The notes: generated from the sequence alone by a model not told the origin. DNA of 64,000 bases from Yersinia alsatica (GCF_902170305.1 NZ_CABHWW010000007.1:62001-126000); one strand, 5' to 3'. Counted from the first letter of the stretch, positions 16,367-25,577 are shown. Translations and numbers: made by a program.

Positions 16367-16969
16367 TCAGCTGTTTTTGATATTTTTCAGCTGGTTGTAA
16401 ACGGTCGCCCGGCCAATGTTAAGAATTTTTGCAACGTAGCCTGCGGCATTTTTGCCGTTAAATGCTCCCTGCTGATAGAGCGCCTCAATGAGTTTACGGC
16501 GGCTGGCACTGTCTAGCGTGGCCAATGTGAGTTGCTGCTGTTGTAGCCAGTGATGGGTGTAGGTATTGATCCGCTCCTGCCAATCATCTTGGAACAGAAC
16601 ATCCGGTTGTGGCTGCAATTGATGGCCTGATAGGAATAAATCCAGCGCCGCTTTAGCGCTTTCAAAAACGCTAATATCCAGATTGATACACAGTAGGCCG
16701 ATAGGCTGTTTATCGTCCCCCCGCAATACGGTACTGATAGAGCGCAACTGCCGACCATCCCAGTTACGTTTTTGGTACGGCCCAATGACCTGCGAATGTT
16801 GATCAAATTGCAGGTCACTGAGATTGGAGTCTTCCCCTAATTCCCGCTGTGAATAGTTATTAGCGATATAAACCAGTTTCTGACTGGCTAAGTCGTGAAT
16901 GGCAACTTCCGCATAGGGAGAGAAAAGGGTGGCAATCGCATCAGCAATGGGCTGGTATCGGCTAAGCAT
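16367..16969 (-). CDS. DauR/YheO-type PAS-like transcriptional regulator
   Basis: A 200-residue protein with an N-terminal YheO-like PAS sensor domain (roughly residues 1-115) and a C-terminal HTH of the DauR family (GKNAAGYVAKILNIGRATVYNQLKNI). The prototype DauR represses D-arginine catabolism in Pseudomonas. Here it heads an operon with a dehydratase and a cyclodeaminase-like protein, so it probably senses the amino acid they degrade. The motif order is clear; the ligand is unknown. Confidence 0.83.
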   Translation of the reverse strand: MLSRYQPIADAIATLFSPYAEVAIHDLASQKLVYIANNYSQRELGEDSNLSDLQFDQHSQVIGPYQKRNWDGRQLRSISTVLRGDDKQPIGLLCINLDISVFESAKAALDLFLSGHQLQPQPDVLFQDDWQERINTYTHHWLQQQQLTLATLDSASRRKLIEALYQQGAFNGKNAAGYVAKILNIGRATVYNQLKNIKNS

Positions 16970-17081
16970 AGGCGGCTTTTGTTTGGAATAAAAAATCCAT
17001 ATTAGACTATTTATTCTAAAAAAATAGCGATAATGCAGTATTTTTCCTTCGCTTTGTGACGCATTGCTTATTTTGCGATCT

Positions 17082-17119
17082 AGATTGTAGTACAGATTAA
17101 TTAAATGGCTCTACAATCT
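17082..17119. promoter_or_regulatory. Candidate DgoR operator
   Basis: AGATTGTAG (17082-17090) and CTACAATCT (17111-17119) form a perfect 9-bp inverted repeat with a 20-base spacer. The left arm also overlaps TTGTAGTACAG (17085-17095), which fits the T-GT-AC pattern bound by FadR-subfamily GntR proteins. It lies 116-153 bp before the dgoR start. Assignment to DgoR is inferred from position. Confidence 0.55.
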
Positions 17120-17234
17120 GTTTGAGGTTGAGTGACGTGATTTGAAAATTGTGCGGCGCTGTGGGGACGGTTAACCAAGAGATGCGTAAAGTAAGCCAAC
17201 CACTATTGGTTTATCTGAAACAGCCGGAGCGAAC

Positions 17235-17933
17235 ATGACAAAAGAACAACTCAGTAAAACAGACCGCATCATTTTGGTTATTGGTCAGCAGATTGTTGAA
17301 GGTAAATACCCACCAGGGTCACCGTTACCTGCTGAGGCTGAGATTTGTGAGGAATTTCAAACGTCTCGCAACATGATTCGTGAAGTTTTCCGGGCGTTGA
17401 TGGCAAAACGTTTGATTGAAGTGAAGCGCTTTCGTGGTGCTTTTGTGCGGCCCCGCAACCAGTGGAATTATCTGGATACCGATGTATTGCAATGGGTGCT
17501 AGCCAGTGATTATGACCCGCGTTTAATTGGCGCTATGAGTGAAGTGCGTAATCTGGTGGAGCCGACTATTGCGCGTTGGGCCGCAGAGCGAGCGACCTCG
17601 AAGGAGCTCGCGGTTATTGAAACTGCGCTCAATGAAATGATTGCCAATCATCAGGACAGAGATGCATTTAATGAAGCAGATATCCGTTATCACGAGGCGG
17701 TGTTGGCTTCGGTACATAACCCAGTTTTACAACAACTTAGCGTAGCAATTAGTTCACTGCAACGGGCTGTATTTGAACGAACTTATATGCCCGATGAGGA
17801 AAATATGCCGCGCACCTTGAAAGAGCATCAAGATCTTTATGATGCCATCCGTCATCAGGATGCTGATGCAGCAGAAAGGGCGGCGCTGACAATGATTGCC
17901 AGCTCTGCTAAACGGTTAAAGGACATTACATGA
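17235..17933 (+). CDS. dgoR: D-galactonate operon repressor DgoR (FadR/GntR family)
   Basis: A 232-residue regulator very similar to E. coli DgoR (229 residues). It has an N-terminal winged helix (CEEFQTSRNMIREVFRALM, RFRGAF) and a C-terminal all-helical FCD domain with the metal/ligand histidine pattern (RYHEAVL). In E. coli it represses dgoRKADT and is released by D-galactonate. It is the first gene of the operon; its stop at 17931-17933 abuts the GTG start proposed for dgoK. Confidence 0.96.
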   Translation: MTKEQLSKTDRIILVIGQQIVEGKYPPGSPLPAEAEICEEFQTSRNMIREVFRALMAKRLIEVKRFRGAFVRPRNQWNYLDTDVLQWVLASDYDPRLIGAMSEVRNLVEPTIARWAAERATSKELAVIETALNEMIANHQDRDAFNEADIRYHEAVLASVHNPVLQQLSVAISSLQRAVFERTYMPDEENMPRTLKEHQDLYDAIRHQDADAAERAALTMIASSAKRLKDIT

Positions 17934-18854
17934 GTGAGCAGAGTGATGGATAAAAGCTATATTGCCATTGATTGGGGTTCCACCAACTTACGTGCCTGGC
18001 TCTATTTACATGGTCAATGTGTGGATACATTGCGTTCCGAAGCGGGGGTCACGCGCTTTAACGGGCAAAGTGCGCAGCAAGTGTTCCAGCAAGTGATCGC
18101 ACCTTGGCGGGACCAGCAACAACAGCATAATCTGCCGGTAGTAATGGCGGGCATGATTGGCAGTAATGCTGGCTGGATCTCAGTGCCCTATCTCTCTTGC
18201 CCGACTCACCTGACTCAGGTTTCCCACCAACTCACGGCTGTGGCAGAGGCTGAGCCAGTCCGGGCATGGATCATTCCTGGTTTATGTGTGGATAAACCAG
18301 ATAACCGCAATGTGATGCGCGGTGAAGAAACTCAGCTGATTGGTGCCTATGCCGAATTGCCGTCATCTGTGTATTTGATGCCCGGCACCCACAGTAAATG
18401 GGTGCAAATGCAGGGTGATCAGGTAATGGATTTTCGCACCATGATGACCGGCGAGTTACACCATCTTCTGTTAAATAATTCTTTGGTAGGGGCTGGCTTA
18501 GCTGAGCAATTACCTGATAGTGCCACGTTCACCCAAGGGTTAGCACAAGGCTTTAACGACAGCAATATCATGCGTTGTCTGTTTGAAACCCGAGCCGCTC
18601 ATGTATTGGGTCGATTGAAACGAAGCTCGGTTAGCGAATGGCTATCGGGTCTGCTGATTGGCAATGAAGTGGCACAAATGCAGCAGCAATATCCACTGGC
18701 TGCCGGCGAACGCATTACGGTGATTGGCAATCCCAAACTGGTCGCACGTTATACCCAGGCATTAGAAATGGCGGCAATGCCTTATCAGGTGCTGGATGGC
18801 GACCATGCTTTTCAATCTGGAATCAGGAGTATCGTGAATGAAATGGAATACTAA
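17934..18854 (+). CDS. dgoK: 2-dehydro-3-deoxygalactonokinase
   Basis: Phosphorylates 2-keto-3-deoxy-D-galactonate with ATP, the second step of galactonate catabolism. 306 residues from the GTG at 17934, which has AAAGGA ten bases upstream. An ATG at 17946 gives an N-terminus more like E. coli (YIAIDWGSTNLRAW) but lacks a good Shine-Dalgarno. Conserved blocks are DWGSTNLRAWL, NVMRGEETQLIGA, PGTHSKWV and FRTMMTGELHHLLL. Its 3' end overlaps dgoA by 17 bp. Confidence 0.95.
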   Translation: MSRVMDKSYIAIDWGSTNLRAWLYLHGQCVDTLRSEAGVTRFNGQSAQQVFQQVIAPWRDQQQQHNLPVVMAGMIGSNAGWISVPYLSCPTHLTQVSHQLTAVAEAEPVRAWIIPGLCVDKPDNRNVMRGEETQLIGAYAELPSSVYLMPGTHSKWVQMQGDQVMDFRTMMTGELHHLLLNNSLVGAGLAEQLPDSATFTQGLAQGFNDSNIMRCLFETRAAHVLGRLKRSSVSEWLSGLLIGNEVAQMQQQYPLAAGERITVIGNPKLVARYTQALEMAAMPYQVLDGDHAFQSGIRSIVNEMEY

Positions 18855-19455
18855 TGTGCCATTGATTGGCATATTGCGAGGTATCACGCCCACCGAAGTC
18901 CACGACCATGTAGCGGCGTTGCTGAATGCTGGGTTTGATGCAGTGGAAATCCCACTGAATTCCCCACAATGGGAAGTCAGTATTTCCCAGGCAGTGGCGG
19001 AATTCGGACATCGTGCATTAATTGGTGCGGGTACGGTATTAAAACCAGAGCAATTAGAGATATTGGCTGGCATGGGGAGTAAGTTGGTGGTCACGCCAAA
19101 TACCCAACCCGCCGTCATTCGCCGGGCTGTTGAGTTAGGTATGACGGTCTGCGCAGGGTGCGCCACCGCTTCAGAAGCTTTCACCGCCATAGATGCCGGT
19201 GCACACGCATTGAAGATTTTCCCTTCGGTCTCTTTTGGCCCCGACTACATCAAAGCATTGAAAGCCGTATTGCCACCAGAAGTTCCGGTATTTGCCGTCG
19301 GCGGGATCACGCCAGGGAATCTACATATTTATTTAGCGGCGGGTTGTGCGGGTGCCGGTCTGGGCGGTGATCTTTATCGCGCCGGTCAATCGGTATCCCA
19401 GACGGCGCAACAGGCGGCTGCATTTATTCAAGCCTATAAGGATGCCACAAAATGA
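18838..19455 (+). CDS. dgoA: 2-dehydro-3-deoxy-6-phosphogalactonate aldolase
   Basis: Class I aldolase giving pyruvate and D-glyceraldehyde-3-phosphate. 205 residues, like the E. coli enzyme. The Schiff-base lysine is Lys126 in ALKIFPS, with the catalytic glutamate in VEIPLNSP. It overlaps dgoK by 17 bp and dgoD by 4 bp (ATGA), so translational coupling is likely. In some annotations the E. coli gene is fused to dgoD; here the two are separate frames. Confidence 0.96.
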   Translation: MKWNTNVPLIGILRGITPTEVHDHVAALLNAGFDAVEIPLNSPQWEVSISQAVAEFGHRALIGAGTVLKPEQLEILAGMGSKLVVTPNTQPAVIRRAVELGMTVCAGCATASEAFTAIDAGAHALKIFPSVSFGPDYIKALKAVLPPEVPVFAVGGITPGNLHIYLAAGCAGAGLGGDLYRAGQSVSQTAQQAAAFIQAYKDATK

Positions 19456-20600
19456 AAATTACCAAGCTAACCACTTATCGATTACCCCCACGTTGGATGT
19501 TTCTGAAAATCGAAACTGATGAAGGCATTGTTGGTTGGGGTGAACCAGTGATTGAAGGGCGCGCTCGTAGCGTTGAGGCCGCCGTACATGAGTTATCCGA
19601 ATATGTTATTGGGCAAGATCCGGCCCGTATCAATGATATCTGGCAAACTTTGTATCGCGGTAGTTTCTATCGTGGTGGCCCGATCCTAATGAGTGCCATT
19701 GCCGGTATTGATCAGGCGCTGTGGGATATTAAAGGTAAAGCATTGGGTGTGCCGGTTTATCAATTATTAGGTGGTTTAGTTCGCGATAAAATCAAAGCTT
19801 ACAGCTGGGTTGGCGGTGATCGCCCGTCTGATGTGATTAGTGGTATTAATAAACTAACTGAAATTGGTTTTGATACCTTTAAGCTTAACGGCTGCGAAGA
19901 AATGGGGCTTATTGATAACGCGCGCAAAGTTGATGCCGCCGTCGAGGTAGTGGCACAAATTCGGGAAGCGTTTGGTAATAGCATTGAATTCGGTTTGGAT
20001 TTTCATGGTCGGGTTAATGCACCGATGGCAAAAATCCTAATTAAAGAATTGGAACCTTACCGACCTCTGTTTATTGAGGAACCGGTATTGGCGGAACAAG
20101 CAGAATATTACCCACGGCTGGCAGCGCAAACCCATATCCCGATTGCCGCAGGTGAGCGTATGTTCTCCCGCTTTGAGTTTAAGCGAGTATTAGCTGATGG
20201 TGGATTAGCCATTATTCAGCCCGATCTTTCTCATGCTGGTGGCCTGACGGAATGCTTTAAAATAGCCGCAATGGCAGAGTCTTACGATGTTGCGTTGGCA
20301 CCTCATTGTCCATTAGGGCCAATTGCGCTGGCATCTTGTCTACATCTTGATTTTGTCGCCCGCAATGCAGTATTGCAGGAACAAAGCATGGGGATTCATT
20401 ACAACCAAGGTGCCGAATTATTAGATTACGTCATTAATAAAGACGACTTCAAAATGACTGACGGCCATTTCTATCCGCTGAATAAACCCGGCCTAGGGGT
20501 GGAAATTAATGAAGAGTTAGTGATTGAACGCAGTAAAAATGCTCCTGACTGGCGTAACCCGGTATGGCGTTATCCTGACGGTGCTGTGGCTGAATGGTAA
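19452..20600 (+). CDS. dgoD: D-galactonate dehydratase
   Basis: Enolase-superfamily enzyme removing water from D-galactonate to give 2-keto-3-deoxygalactonate. 382 residues. Asp183 and His185 in GLDFHG (metal ligand and general acid) and Glu209 in FIEEP carry the same numbers as in the E. coli enzyme. The catalytic histidine region [11 protein letters not shown] is also present. The ATGA overlap with dgoA supports one operon. Confidence 0.97.
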   Translation: MKITKLTTYRLPPRWMFLKIETDEGIVGWGEPVIEGRARSVEAAVHELSEYVIGQDPARINDIWQTLYRGSFYRGGPILMSAIAGIDQALWDIKGKALGVPVYQLLGGLVRDKIKAYSWVGGDRPSDVISGINKLTEIGFDTFKLNGCEEMGLIDNARKVDAAVEVVAQIREAFGNSIEFGLDFHGRVNAPMAKILIKELEPYRPLFIEEPVLAEQAEYYPRLAAQTHIPIAAGERMFSRFEFKRVLADGGLAIIQPDLSHAGGLTECFKIAAMAESYDVALAPHCPLGPIALASCLHLDFVARNAVLQEQSMGIHYNQGAELLDYVINKDDFKMTDGHFYPLNKPGLGVEINEELVIERSKNAPDWRNPVWRYPDGAVAEW

Positions 20601-20756
20601 TTTACCACTTTATTATCTAGCAAGATAATTGAAGGAATAACCCTACTTAATAAATATAATTTATATAAATAGTTTAAAAATGCTATCCCACTCCTGCTAA
20701 ATAACGCGGGTCGAAGAATAGTGAAATTATTAAATAACGATTTTTTGCGAACCTAC

Positions 20757-20831
20757 CCGCAGGGGCACCCTTGCGCCTAAAAGTCGGTAATGCGACAGTA
20801 TTACCAATATAAAGGCAGGGTGCTCCGGCGG
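20757..20831. repeat. Nested palindromic element between dgoD and dgoT
   Basis: Outer 15-base arms (20757-20771 and 20817-20831; core GGGGCACCCT against AGGGTGCTCC) pair with two imperfect positions. They enclose a second perfect inverted repeat GGTAAT (20786-20791) / ATTACC (20800-20805). A further small palindrome CGGATATTAATCCG follows at 20829-20842. The whole could fold as a long RNA hairpin inside the dgo transcript. It resembles an interspersed palindromic repeat but no second copy is in the window. Confidence 0.6.
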
Positions 20832-20863
20832 ATATTAATCCGAATAATAATGGGATCATTACC

Positions 20864-22153
20864 ATGGAAATGACCTTATCTACTGCCCCGAGTAAAAGGC
20901 GTTATCTGACACTGTTTATGATATTTGTGACAGTCGTCATTTGTTATGTTGATAGAGCAAACCTTGCTGTTGCATCGGCCCATATTCAAGAAGAGTTTGG
21001 TATTACTAAAACTCAGATGGGTTACATTTTCTCGGCTTTCGCCTGGACTTATACGATATGCCAAATCCCCGGCGGCTGGTTCCTTGATCGTGTCGGCTCT
21101 AAAATGACCTATTTTATTGCCATTATGGGCTGGTCAGTGGCAACACTATTACAAGGTTTTGCTAACGGGCTAGGGACACTTATTGGCCTGCGAGCCATTA
21201 CCGGTTTATTTGAAGCTCCGGCTTTCCCGACCAATAACCGTATTGTAACCAGTTGGTTCCCGGAAAGAGAGCGGGCCTCTGCTGTGGGTTTTTATACCTC
21301 AGGTCAGTTTGTTGGTTTGGCTTTCTTAACGCCATTACTTATTTGGGTACAGGAAGTATTAAGCTGGCATTGGGTATTTATTATCACGGGTGGTATCGGC
21401 ATTATATGGGCACTGATTTGGCATTTTGTTTATCAGCCGCCGCGTAAATCCAAAGGTATTAATCAAGCAGAACTCGATTATATCCAGTCCGGTGGTGGAA
21501 TTGTTGATGGTGATGCTGCGACCGAGAAAAAAGCACGTACTCCTATCACTGCTGCTGAATGGAAACTGGTATTTAATCGTAAATTGGTTGGGGTGTATAT
21601 CGGGCAATTTGCCATCACCTCAACCTTGTGGTTCTTCCTGACCTGGTTCCCAAACTATCTCACCCAGGAAAAGCACATCAGCGCCTTAACTGCTGGTTTC
21701 ATGACGACAGTCCCCTTTTTAGCTGCGTTCTTCGGGGTGTTACTATCCGGCTTAGTGGCTGACCGTATGGTGCGCAAAGGGAAGTCCATTGGCTTTGCCC
21801 GCAAGACGCCAATTATTTGTGGTTTATTACTCTCTACTTGCATCATGGGTGCTAATTACACCAACGATCCCTTCTGGATTATGGTCTTGATGGGGCTGGC
21901 ATTCTTTGGCAATGGTTTTGCTTCCATTACCTGGTCACTGGTGTCTTCATTGGCTCCAGTAAGATTGATTGGTTTAACCGGCGGCGTATTTAACTTTGTC
22001 GGTGGATTGGGCGGCATCACGGTACCATTGGTCGTAGGTTATCTGGCGCAGGACTATGGTTTTGCACCGTCGTTAACTTACATTGCTGCGGTGGCATTGA
22101 TTGGCGCGCTCTCTTATATCTTCTTGGTCGGGGATGTTGAGCGGGTAGGATAA
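20864..22153 (+). CDS. dgoT: D-galactonate:H+ symporter, MFS family
   Basis: A 429-residue major facilitator of the anion:cation symporter family with 12 predicted membrane segments, bringing D-galactonate into the cell. Landmark segments are [14 protein letters not shown] in helix 1 and [11 protein letters not shown] in the 2-3 loop. It closes the dgo operon but is set apart from dgoD by 263 bp containing a palindromic element, so it may be expressed at a different level from the enzymes. Confidence 0.96.
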   Translation: MEMTLSTAPSKRRYLTLFMIFVTVVICYVDRANLAVASAHIQEEFGITKTQMGYIFSAFAWTYTICQIPGGWFLDRVGSKMTYFIAIMGWSVATLLQGFANGLGTLIGLRAITGLFEAPAFPTNNRIVTSWFPERERASAVGFYTSGQFVGLAFLTPLLIWVQEVLSWHWVFIITGGIGIIWALIWHFVYQPPRKSKGINQAELDYIQSGGGIVDGDAATEKKARTPITAAEWKLVFNRKLVGVYIGQFAITSTLWFFLTWFPNYLTQEKHISALTAGFMTTVPFLAAFFGVLLSGLVADRMVRKGKSIGFARKTPIICGLLLSTCIMGANYTNDPFWIMVLMGLAFFGNGFASITWSLVSSLAPVRLIGLTGGVFNFVGGLGGITVPLVVGYLAQDYGFAPSLTYIAAVALIGALSYIFLVGDVERVG

Positions 22154-22161
22154 TCTCGAGT

Positions 22162-22191
22162 CTGCATGCCGTAGATGACAGCGGCATGCAG
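22162..22191 (+). terminator. Hairpin after dgoT
   Basis: CTGCATGCCG (22162-22171) and CGGCATGCAG (22182-22191) pair perfectly around a 10-base loop, 8 bp after the dgoT stop. No T tract follows, so it may act as an mRNA 3'-end stabiliser or Rho-assisted site and not as a true intrinsic terminator. Confidence 0.5.
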
Positions 22192-22252
22192 CGGATGGGT
22201 TGGTGATATAATTTAGCTAAATTATTTGGCTTGTTGCATCACCGGAGACCGG

Positions 22253-23557
22253 ATGACCAATCAGAAAGAGGCTTTCTTTCACCAACAGCAGCTCACCTTT
22301 GCTCCCAGAGGTCATCAGCTCACTAACATCAATGTCTGGACGCCGGACAGTCAATGGCTGGCATATGATGTGCGGCCCAATGGCAGTACATTTAGTGGGT
22401 TAACCATTGAGCGGGTTAATTGCATAACCCGTGAGATTGAAGTTATCTATCGTGCTCAGCATGGTGCCCATGTTGGTGTGGTGACGGTGAGCCCTGACGA
22501 GCCTGCGCGCTATGTATTTATCCACGGCCCCGAACATCCGGATAGCCACTGGCATTATGATTTTCATCACCGCCGTGGTGTGATTGTCACTGAACCGGAC
22601 AGGGAGCTGGCGGTAACACTGGATGCTATGGACATCAGCGCACCTTATACTGCCGGAGCATTACGCGGCGGCAGCCATGTACATGTTTTCAGCCCTGATG
22701 GCAGCCGCTTAAGCTTCACCTATAACGACCATGTATTACATGAGCGAGATCCTGCTCTGGATTGCCGCAATGTTGGCGTGGCCGTGCCTTTGCATGGTGT
22801 TAATCCTCCCAAACAACATCCTCGTGAATATGATGGCAGTCATTTCTGTGTGTTAGTCACTCGCACTACACCTACGCCACAGGCGGGCAGTGACCAGATA
22901 AACCGTGCTTATGAAGAGGGATGGGTGGGAACCCAGGGTTATGTGACAGCAGATGGCCGCCGCCAGCGTTGGGCGTTGGCATTTATTGGCGATACACTTT
23001 CGGCCCAAGGCGAGAAAGTTCCGGAAATCTATCTTGTTGATTTACCTGAGCATGATAGGGATTATGCCCGAGCTGGCGCGCAACCTCTGGAGGGGACGGA
23101 AACCACTTTACCAGCCCCACCTATCGGGGTCAGTCAGCGGCGAATAACCTTTACTGCCGAGCGGCGCTTCCCCGGCCTTGCCACTAGCCCACGGCACTGG
23201 CTGCGCGCATCACCTGACGGCAGTGCCATTGCTTGTCTGATGAAGGATGATAGCGGCATAGTGCAGATGTGGTTGGTTTCACCCAATGGGGGGGAACCAC
23301 GGCAACTAACATTTACTGAGCAGGGGATTCAATCGGCTTTTAGTTGGCATCCACAAGGCCATTGTTTGGCATTTGTTAGTGATAACTCGGTGATGCTGTG
23401 TGATAGCATAACCGGGCAATTACAGCGGTTAACTGCGCGAAGTGCTGTGGCACCATTGGCAGATGCAGTGGTATTTTCACCGGATGGAACTCAAATTGCA
23501 TTCATGCGGGAAATAGACGGATTCACTCAAATCTTTACCGTAAATGTGGCCGAGTGA
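22253..23557 (+). CDS. yidR: DUF3748 / TolB-like beta-propeller protein YidR
   Basis: 434 residues from the ATG at 22253, chosen because GGAG lies six bases upstream; a TTG-started longer frame is unlikely. The sequence has repeated beta-propeller-type blades with WSPDG-like motifs (VFSPDGSRLSF, WLRASPDGSAIACL, VFSPDGTQIAFM) near residues 140, 315 and 415. The homologue in E. coli also sits near dgo and ibpAB. No signal peptide is visible, so it looks cytoplasmic. Function is not established. Confidence 0.88.
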   Translation: MTNQKEAFFHQQQLTFAPRGHQLTNINVWTPDSQWLAYDVRPNGSTFSGLTIERVNCITREIEVIYRAQHGAHVGVVTVSPDEPARYVFIHGPEHPDSHWHYDFHHRRGVIVTEPDRELAVTLDAMDISAPYTAGALRGGSHVHVFSPDGSRLSFTYNDHVLHERDPALDCRNVGVAVPLHGVNPPKQHPREYDGSHFCVLVTRTTPTPQAGSDQINRAYEEGWVGTQGYVTADGRRQRWALAFIGDTLSAQGEKVPEIYLVDLPEHDRDYARAGAQPLEGTETTLPAPPIGVSQRRITFTAERRFPGLATSPRHWLRASPDGSAIACLMKDDSGIVQMWLVSPNGGEPRQLTFTEQGIQSAFSWHPQGHCLAFVSDNSVMLCDSITGQLQRLTARSAVAPLADAVVFSPDGTQIAFMREIDGFTQIFTVNVAE

Positions 23558-23563
23558 GCGGCT

Positions 23564-23589
23564 AGCGCTTTTACACCGGTAAGAGCGCT
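23564..23589. terminator. Bidirectional hairpin between yidR and yidQ
   Basis: AGCGCTTTTAC (23564-23574) and GTAAGAGCGCT (23579-23589) pair with one mismatch. It lies in the short gap between two convergent genes; no T run is visible. Confidence 0.5.
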
Positions 23590-23615
23590 GCGAATTTAAC
23601 TGAGAAGGGCATGGG

Positions 23616-23942
23616 TTATTGTGGTGGAGCCGTTGCCGTCTGATTTTCAGCTTCAGATTGGCGAACGCGCTCACGCGGTGAATTGGCCATTTTGTCGTCA
23701 CTGTCAGACCGCAAATAATCATACGGCAACAGCAAGGTATCCATCACCGCAGAGAAAGGCAGGTCTACCGCCAGCAGAGGGCGCAGAGCCCAGCCGGTAT
23801 TGTCATCTTTAAGCATGGCCACATTAGCTTCAGTACCCGAGTAATAACCCTGGCTGCTGCTGGTGTGCGTCATAATACTGGAGCACCCGCTGGATAAAAG
23901 CAGCGAGCAGCCGGTAACAAAAGGGATAACTGTATTTTTCAT
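23616..23942 (-). CDS. yidQ: YidQ family (DUF1375) lipoprotein
   Basis: A 108-residue lipoprotein. The signal sequence ends in a lipobox LSSGC with Cys20 the expected lipidated residue. The body contains YYSGTEANVAM and LPFSAVMDTLLLPYDY, conserved in the YidQ/YceK family. It is convergent with yidR, the same arrangement as in E. coli, and divergent from ibpA. Function is not established. Confidence 0.88.
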   Translation of the reverse strand: MKNTVIPFVTGCSLLLSSGCSSIMTHTSSSQGYYSGTEANVAMLKDDNTGWALRPLLAVDLPFSAVMDTLLLPYDYLRSDSDDKMANSPRERVRQSEAENQTATAPPQ

Positions 23943-24207
23943 TATTTTATTCAGCTCTCATCATACCGGTTGATTTTCACGCGATTGGGCCAATATTGAT
24001 AAACAGGTTACACAGGTTAATACGCCACCAATATCAGGTTTTGACATGGCTTTTTTACACTACTTTACAGACAGTTCCTATGGTTAAAGATTCAATCTTG
24101 TGGCGTAAATCGTCTTAAGTGTAAGTTATAGCAAAGCATTTATCGAATAATTAGATTAATAAACGTCTGATTGAGATTTTTCCCGCAAAATTTTTTTTGA
24201 TTTTGCT

Positions 24208-24236
24208 CTTGAAAAGAAGAAGACCGGTCCCATTTT
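24208..24236 (+). promoter_or_regulatory. Sigma-32 heat-shock promoter of ibpA
   Basis: CTTGAA at 24208-24213 is a perfect -35 element. After 15 bases CCCATTTT (24229-24236) matches the CCCCAT-T -10 element. Position and spacing fit the RpoH consensus and the known heat induction of ibpA. Confidence 0.88.
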
Positions 24237-24244
24237 ATTAGTAG

Positions 24245-24353
24245 GTCAGAGAGAATACGCCGACAGGGTATTCAGACCACGAGCCTGTCCATGGTGGAAG
24301 GCTTAATAGAAAATATGATAACACCCTTGCTAATATATTTAGGAGGCAGTTTT
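24245..24353 (+). promoter_or_regulatory. ROSE-type RNA thermometer in the ibpA leader
   Basis: The leader can form successive hairpins. The last pairs the ROSE anti-Shine-Dalgarno TTGCT (24327-24331) with AGGAG (24341-24345) across an AT-only 9-base loop, just before the ATG at 24354. An upstream hairpin GAATAC/GTATTC is also visible. E. coli ibpA has an experimentally known ROSE element; here it is inferred from the same motif. Melting on heat shock would free the ribosome site. Confidence 0.82.
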
Positions 24354-24767
24354 ATGCGTAATTCCGAGCTTGCACCACTATATCGTTCAGCTATCGGTTT
24401 CGACCGGTTGTTCAATCTATTAGAATCCGGCCAGAACCAAAGCAATGGCGGTTATCCTCCCTATAACGTCGAATTAGTCGACGAAAACAACTACCGCATT
24501 GCTATCGCGGTGGCAGGCTTTGCAGAGCAGGAACTGGAAATCGTAACACAAGATAACCTGTTGATTGTTCGTGGTTCTCATACCAGTGAGCCGGCACAGA
24601 AAACCTATTTATATCAAGGTATCGCTGAACGCAATTTCGAGCGGAAATTCCAGTTGGCGGAGCACATTAAAATCAAAGGTGCCAACTTAGTGAATGGTTT
24701 ACTGTATATCGATCTTGAGCGGTTAGTACCTGAAAGTTTAAAACCACGTCGTATTGAAATTAAGTAA
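24354..24767 (+). CDS. ibpA: Small heat-shock protein IbpA
   Basis: An ATP-independent holdase that binds aggregating proteins. 137 residues, exactly the E. coli length, from the ATG at 24354 with AGGAGG upstream; an earlier in-frame ATG would lie in the thermometer leader. The alpha-crystallin domain spans about residues 35-125 ([22 protein letters not shown] to [13 protein letters not shown]), and the C-terminal I-x-I anchor is seen as RIEIK. ibpB follows 250 bp downstream in the same direction. Confidence 0.97.
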   Translation: MRNSELAPLYRSAIGFDRLFNLLESGQNQSNGGYPPYNVELVDENNYRIAIAVAGFAEQELEIVTQDNLLIVRGSHTSEPAQKTYLYQGIAERNFERKFQLAEHIKIKGANLVNGLLYIDLERLVPESLKPRRIEIK

Positions 24768-24993
24768 TTTACTTAATAGTGTGAGTTATTTGCATTATTA
24801 ACACAGAGTTCGGCCTGCCGTAGTCGGGGGCCGACCGGTCGCGAATCGATAGTGAGAAATAATATAACGTCAGTATTTTGCGTTAGGGTTATTTATATCG
24901 AAAATTCGTGACTGTTTATTATGTTATGCCTAATAGATTTCAAGATGTGGGAAGATAACTAACACTCCGCAACTTGAAAGATAACGGCAATAT

Positions 24994-25011
24994 CTCGCTT
25001 CAAAGAAGGAG
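24994..25011 (+). promoter_or_regulatory. Hairpin masking the ibpB Shine-Dalgarno
   Basis: CTC-G-CTTC (24994-25001), loop AAA, then GAAG-GAG (25005-25011). The right arm is the ribosome-binding site of ibpB seven bases before its ATG, so the site is paired with a single bulged G. It is a short, low-stability stem of the kind expected for a temperature switch. Inferred from sequence. Confidence 0.6.
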
Positions 25012-25017
25012 TTATAT

Positions 25018-25482
25018 ATGCGTAATTATGATTTGTCACCTTTGCTTCGTCAGTGGATTGGTTTTGATAAATTAGCCAGCTCAATGCAAGGCGGTCAGGA
25101 TTCTCAGGGGTTCCCTCCATACAATATTGAGAAAACTGACGATAACCACTATCGCATCTCATTGGCATTGGCTGGTTTTAAACAGAGCGAACTGGATATT
25201 GAAGTTGAAGGCCCGCGTTTGACTGTTCGCGGCAAGCCAACACCAGTGGAAAAACAGGTTGAATACCTGCATCAAGGTCTGGTTCGCAAAGAGTTCTCAT
25301 TGACCTTTACTCTGGCTGAGCATCTGAATGTCGATAATGCTCAATTTGAAAATGGCCTGCTGCACATTGATCTGTTGCGCCAGGTGCCAGAAGCGCTGCA
25401 ACCACAGCGCATTAGTATCGGCAGTGCTGCACCTCAAGAGCACCAGGTATTAGAAAACCAGGCTGCAACTGAACAGCAGTAA
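25018..25482 (+). CDS. ibpB: Small heat-shock protein IbpB
   Basis: Partner of IbpA; IbpB promotes hand-over of bound substrates to DnaK/ClpB. 154 residues, a little longer than E. coli IbpB (142), with the extra residues in the C-terminal tail after QRISIG. The alpha-crystallin domain covers about residues 30-120, and the C-terminal RISI matches the I-x-I anchor. The gene is 250 bp from ibpA and has a perfect Shine-Dalgarno (AAGGAG) that is sequestered in a hairpin. Confidence 0.95.
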   Translation: MRNYDLSPLLRQWIGFDKLASSMQGGQDSQGFPPYNIEKTDDNHYRISLALAGFKQSELDIEVEGPRLTVRGKPTPVEKQVEYLHQGLVRKEFSLTFTLAEHLNVDNAQFENGLLHIDLLRQVPEALQPQRISIGSAAPQEHQVLENQAATEQQ

Positions 25483-25489
25483 TTATGAT

Positions 25490-25518
25490 GACCGGCACCT
25501 CTCACCGGGGTGTCGGTC
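25490..25518 (+). terminator. Hairpin directly after ibpB
   Basis: GACCGGCACC (25490-25499) pairs with GGTGTCGGTC (25509-25518) with one wobble. No T tract follows; probably an RNA-stability hairpin preceding the real terminator at 25578. Confidence 0.5.
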
Positions 25519-25577
25519 GGTATTACCCTCTCCTTGTTGTGTCCTTTAGCATCATGCTTTTTATCTGTTATTTTTTT

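Larger units (their letters stand above)
23943..24353. other. Intergenic region yidQ-ibpA (411 bp)
   Basis: The ibpA-proximal part carries the sigma-32 promoter (24208-24236) and the long structured 5' leader described separately. The yidQ-proximal 230 bp must hold the yidQ promoter but shows no motif I would name. No gene is seen. Confidence 0.8.

Noticed and set aside
24291-24353. Longer IbpA with 21 extra residues
   Set aside because: The extension corresponds to the structured thermometer leader; E. coli IbpA is exactly 137 residues from the later ATG.
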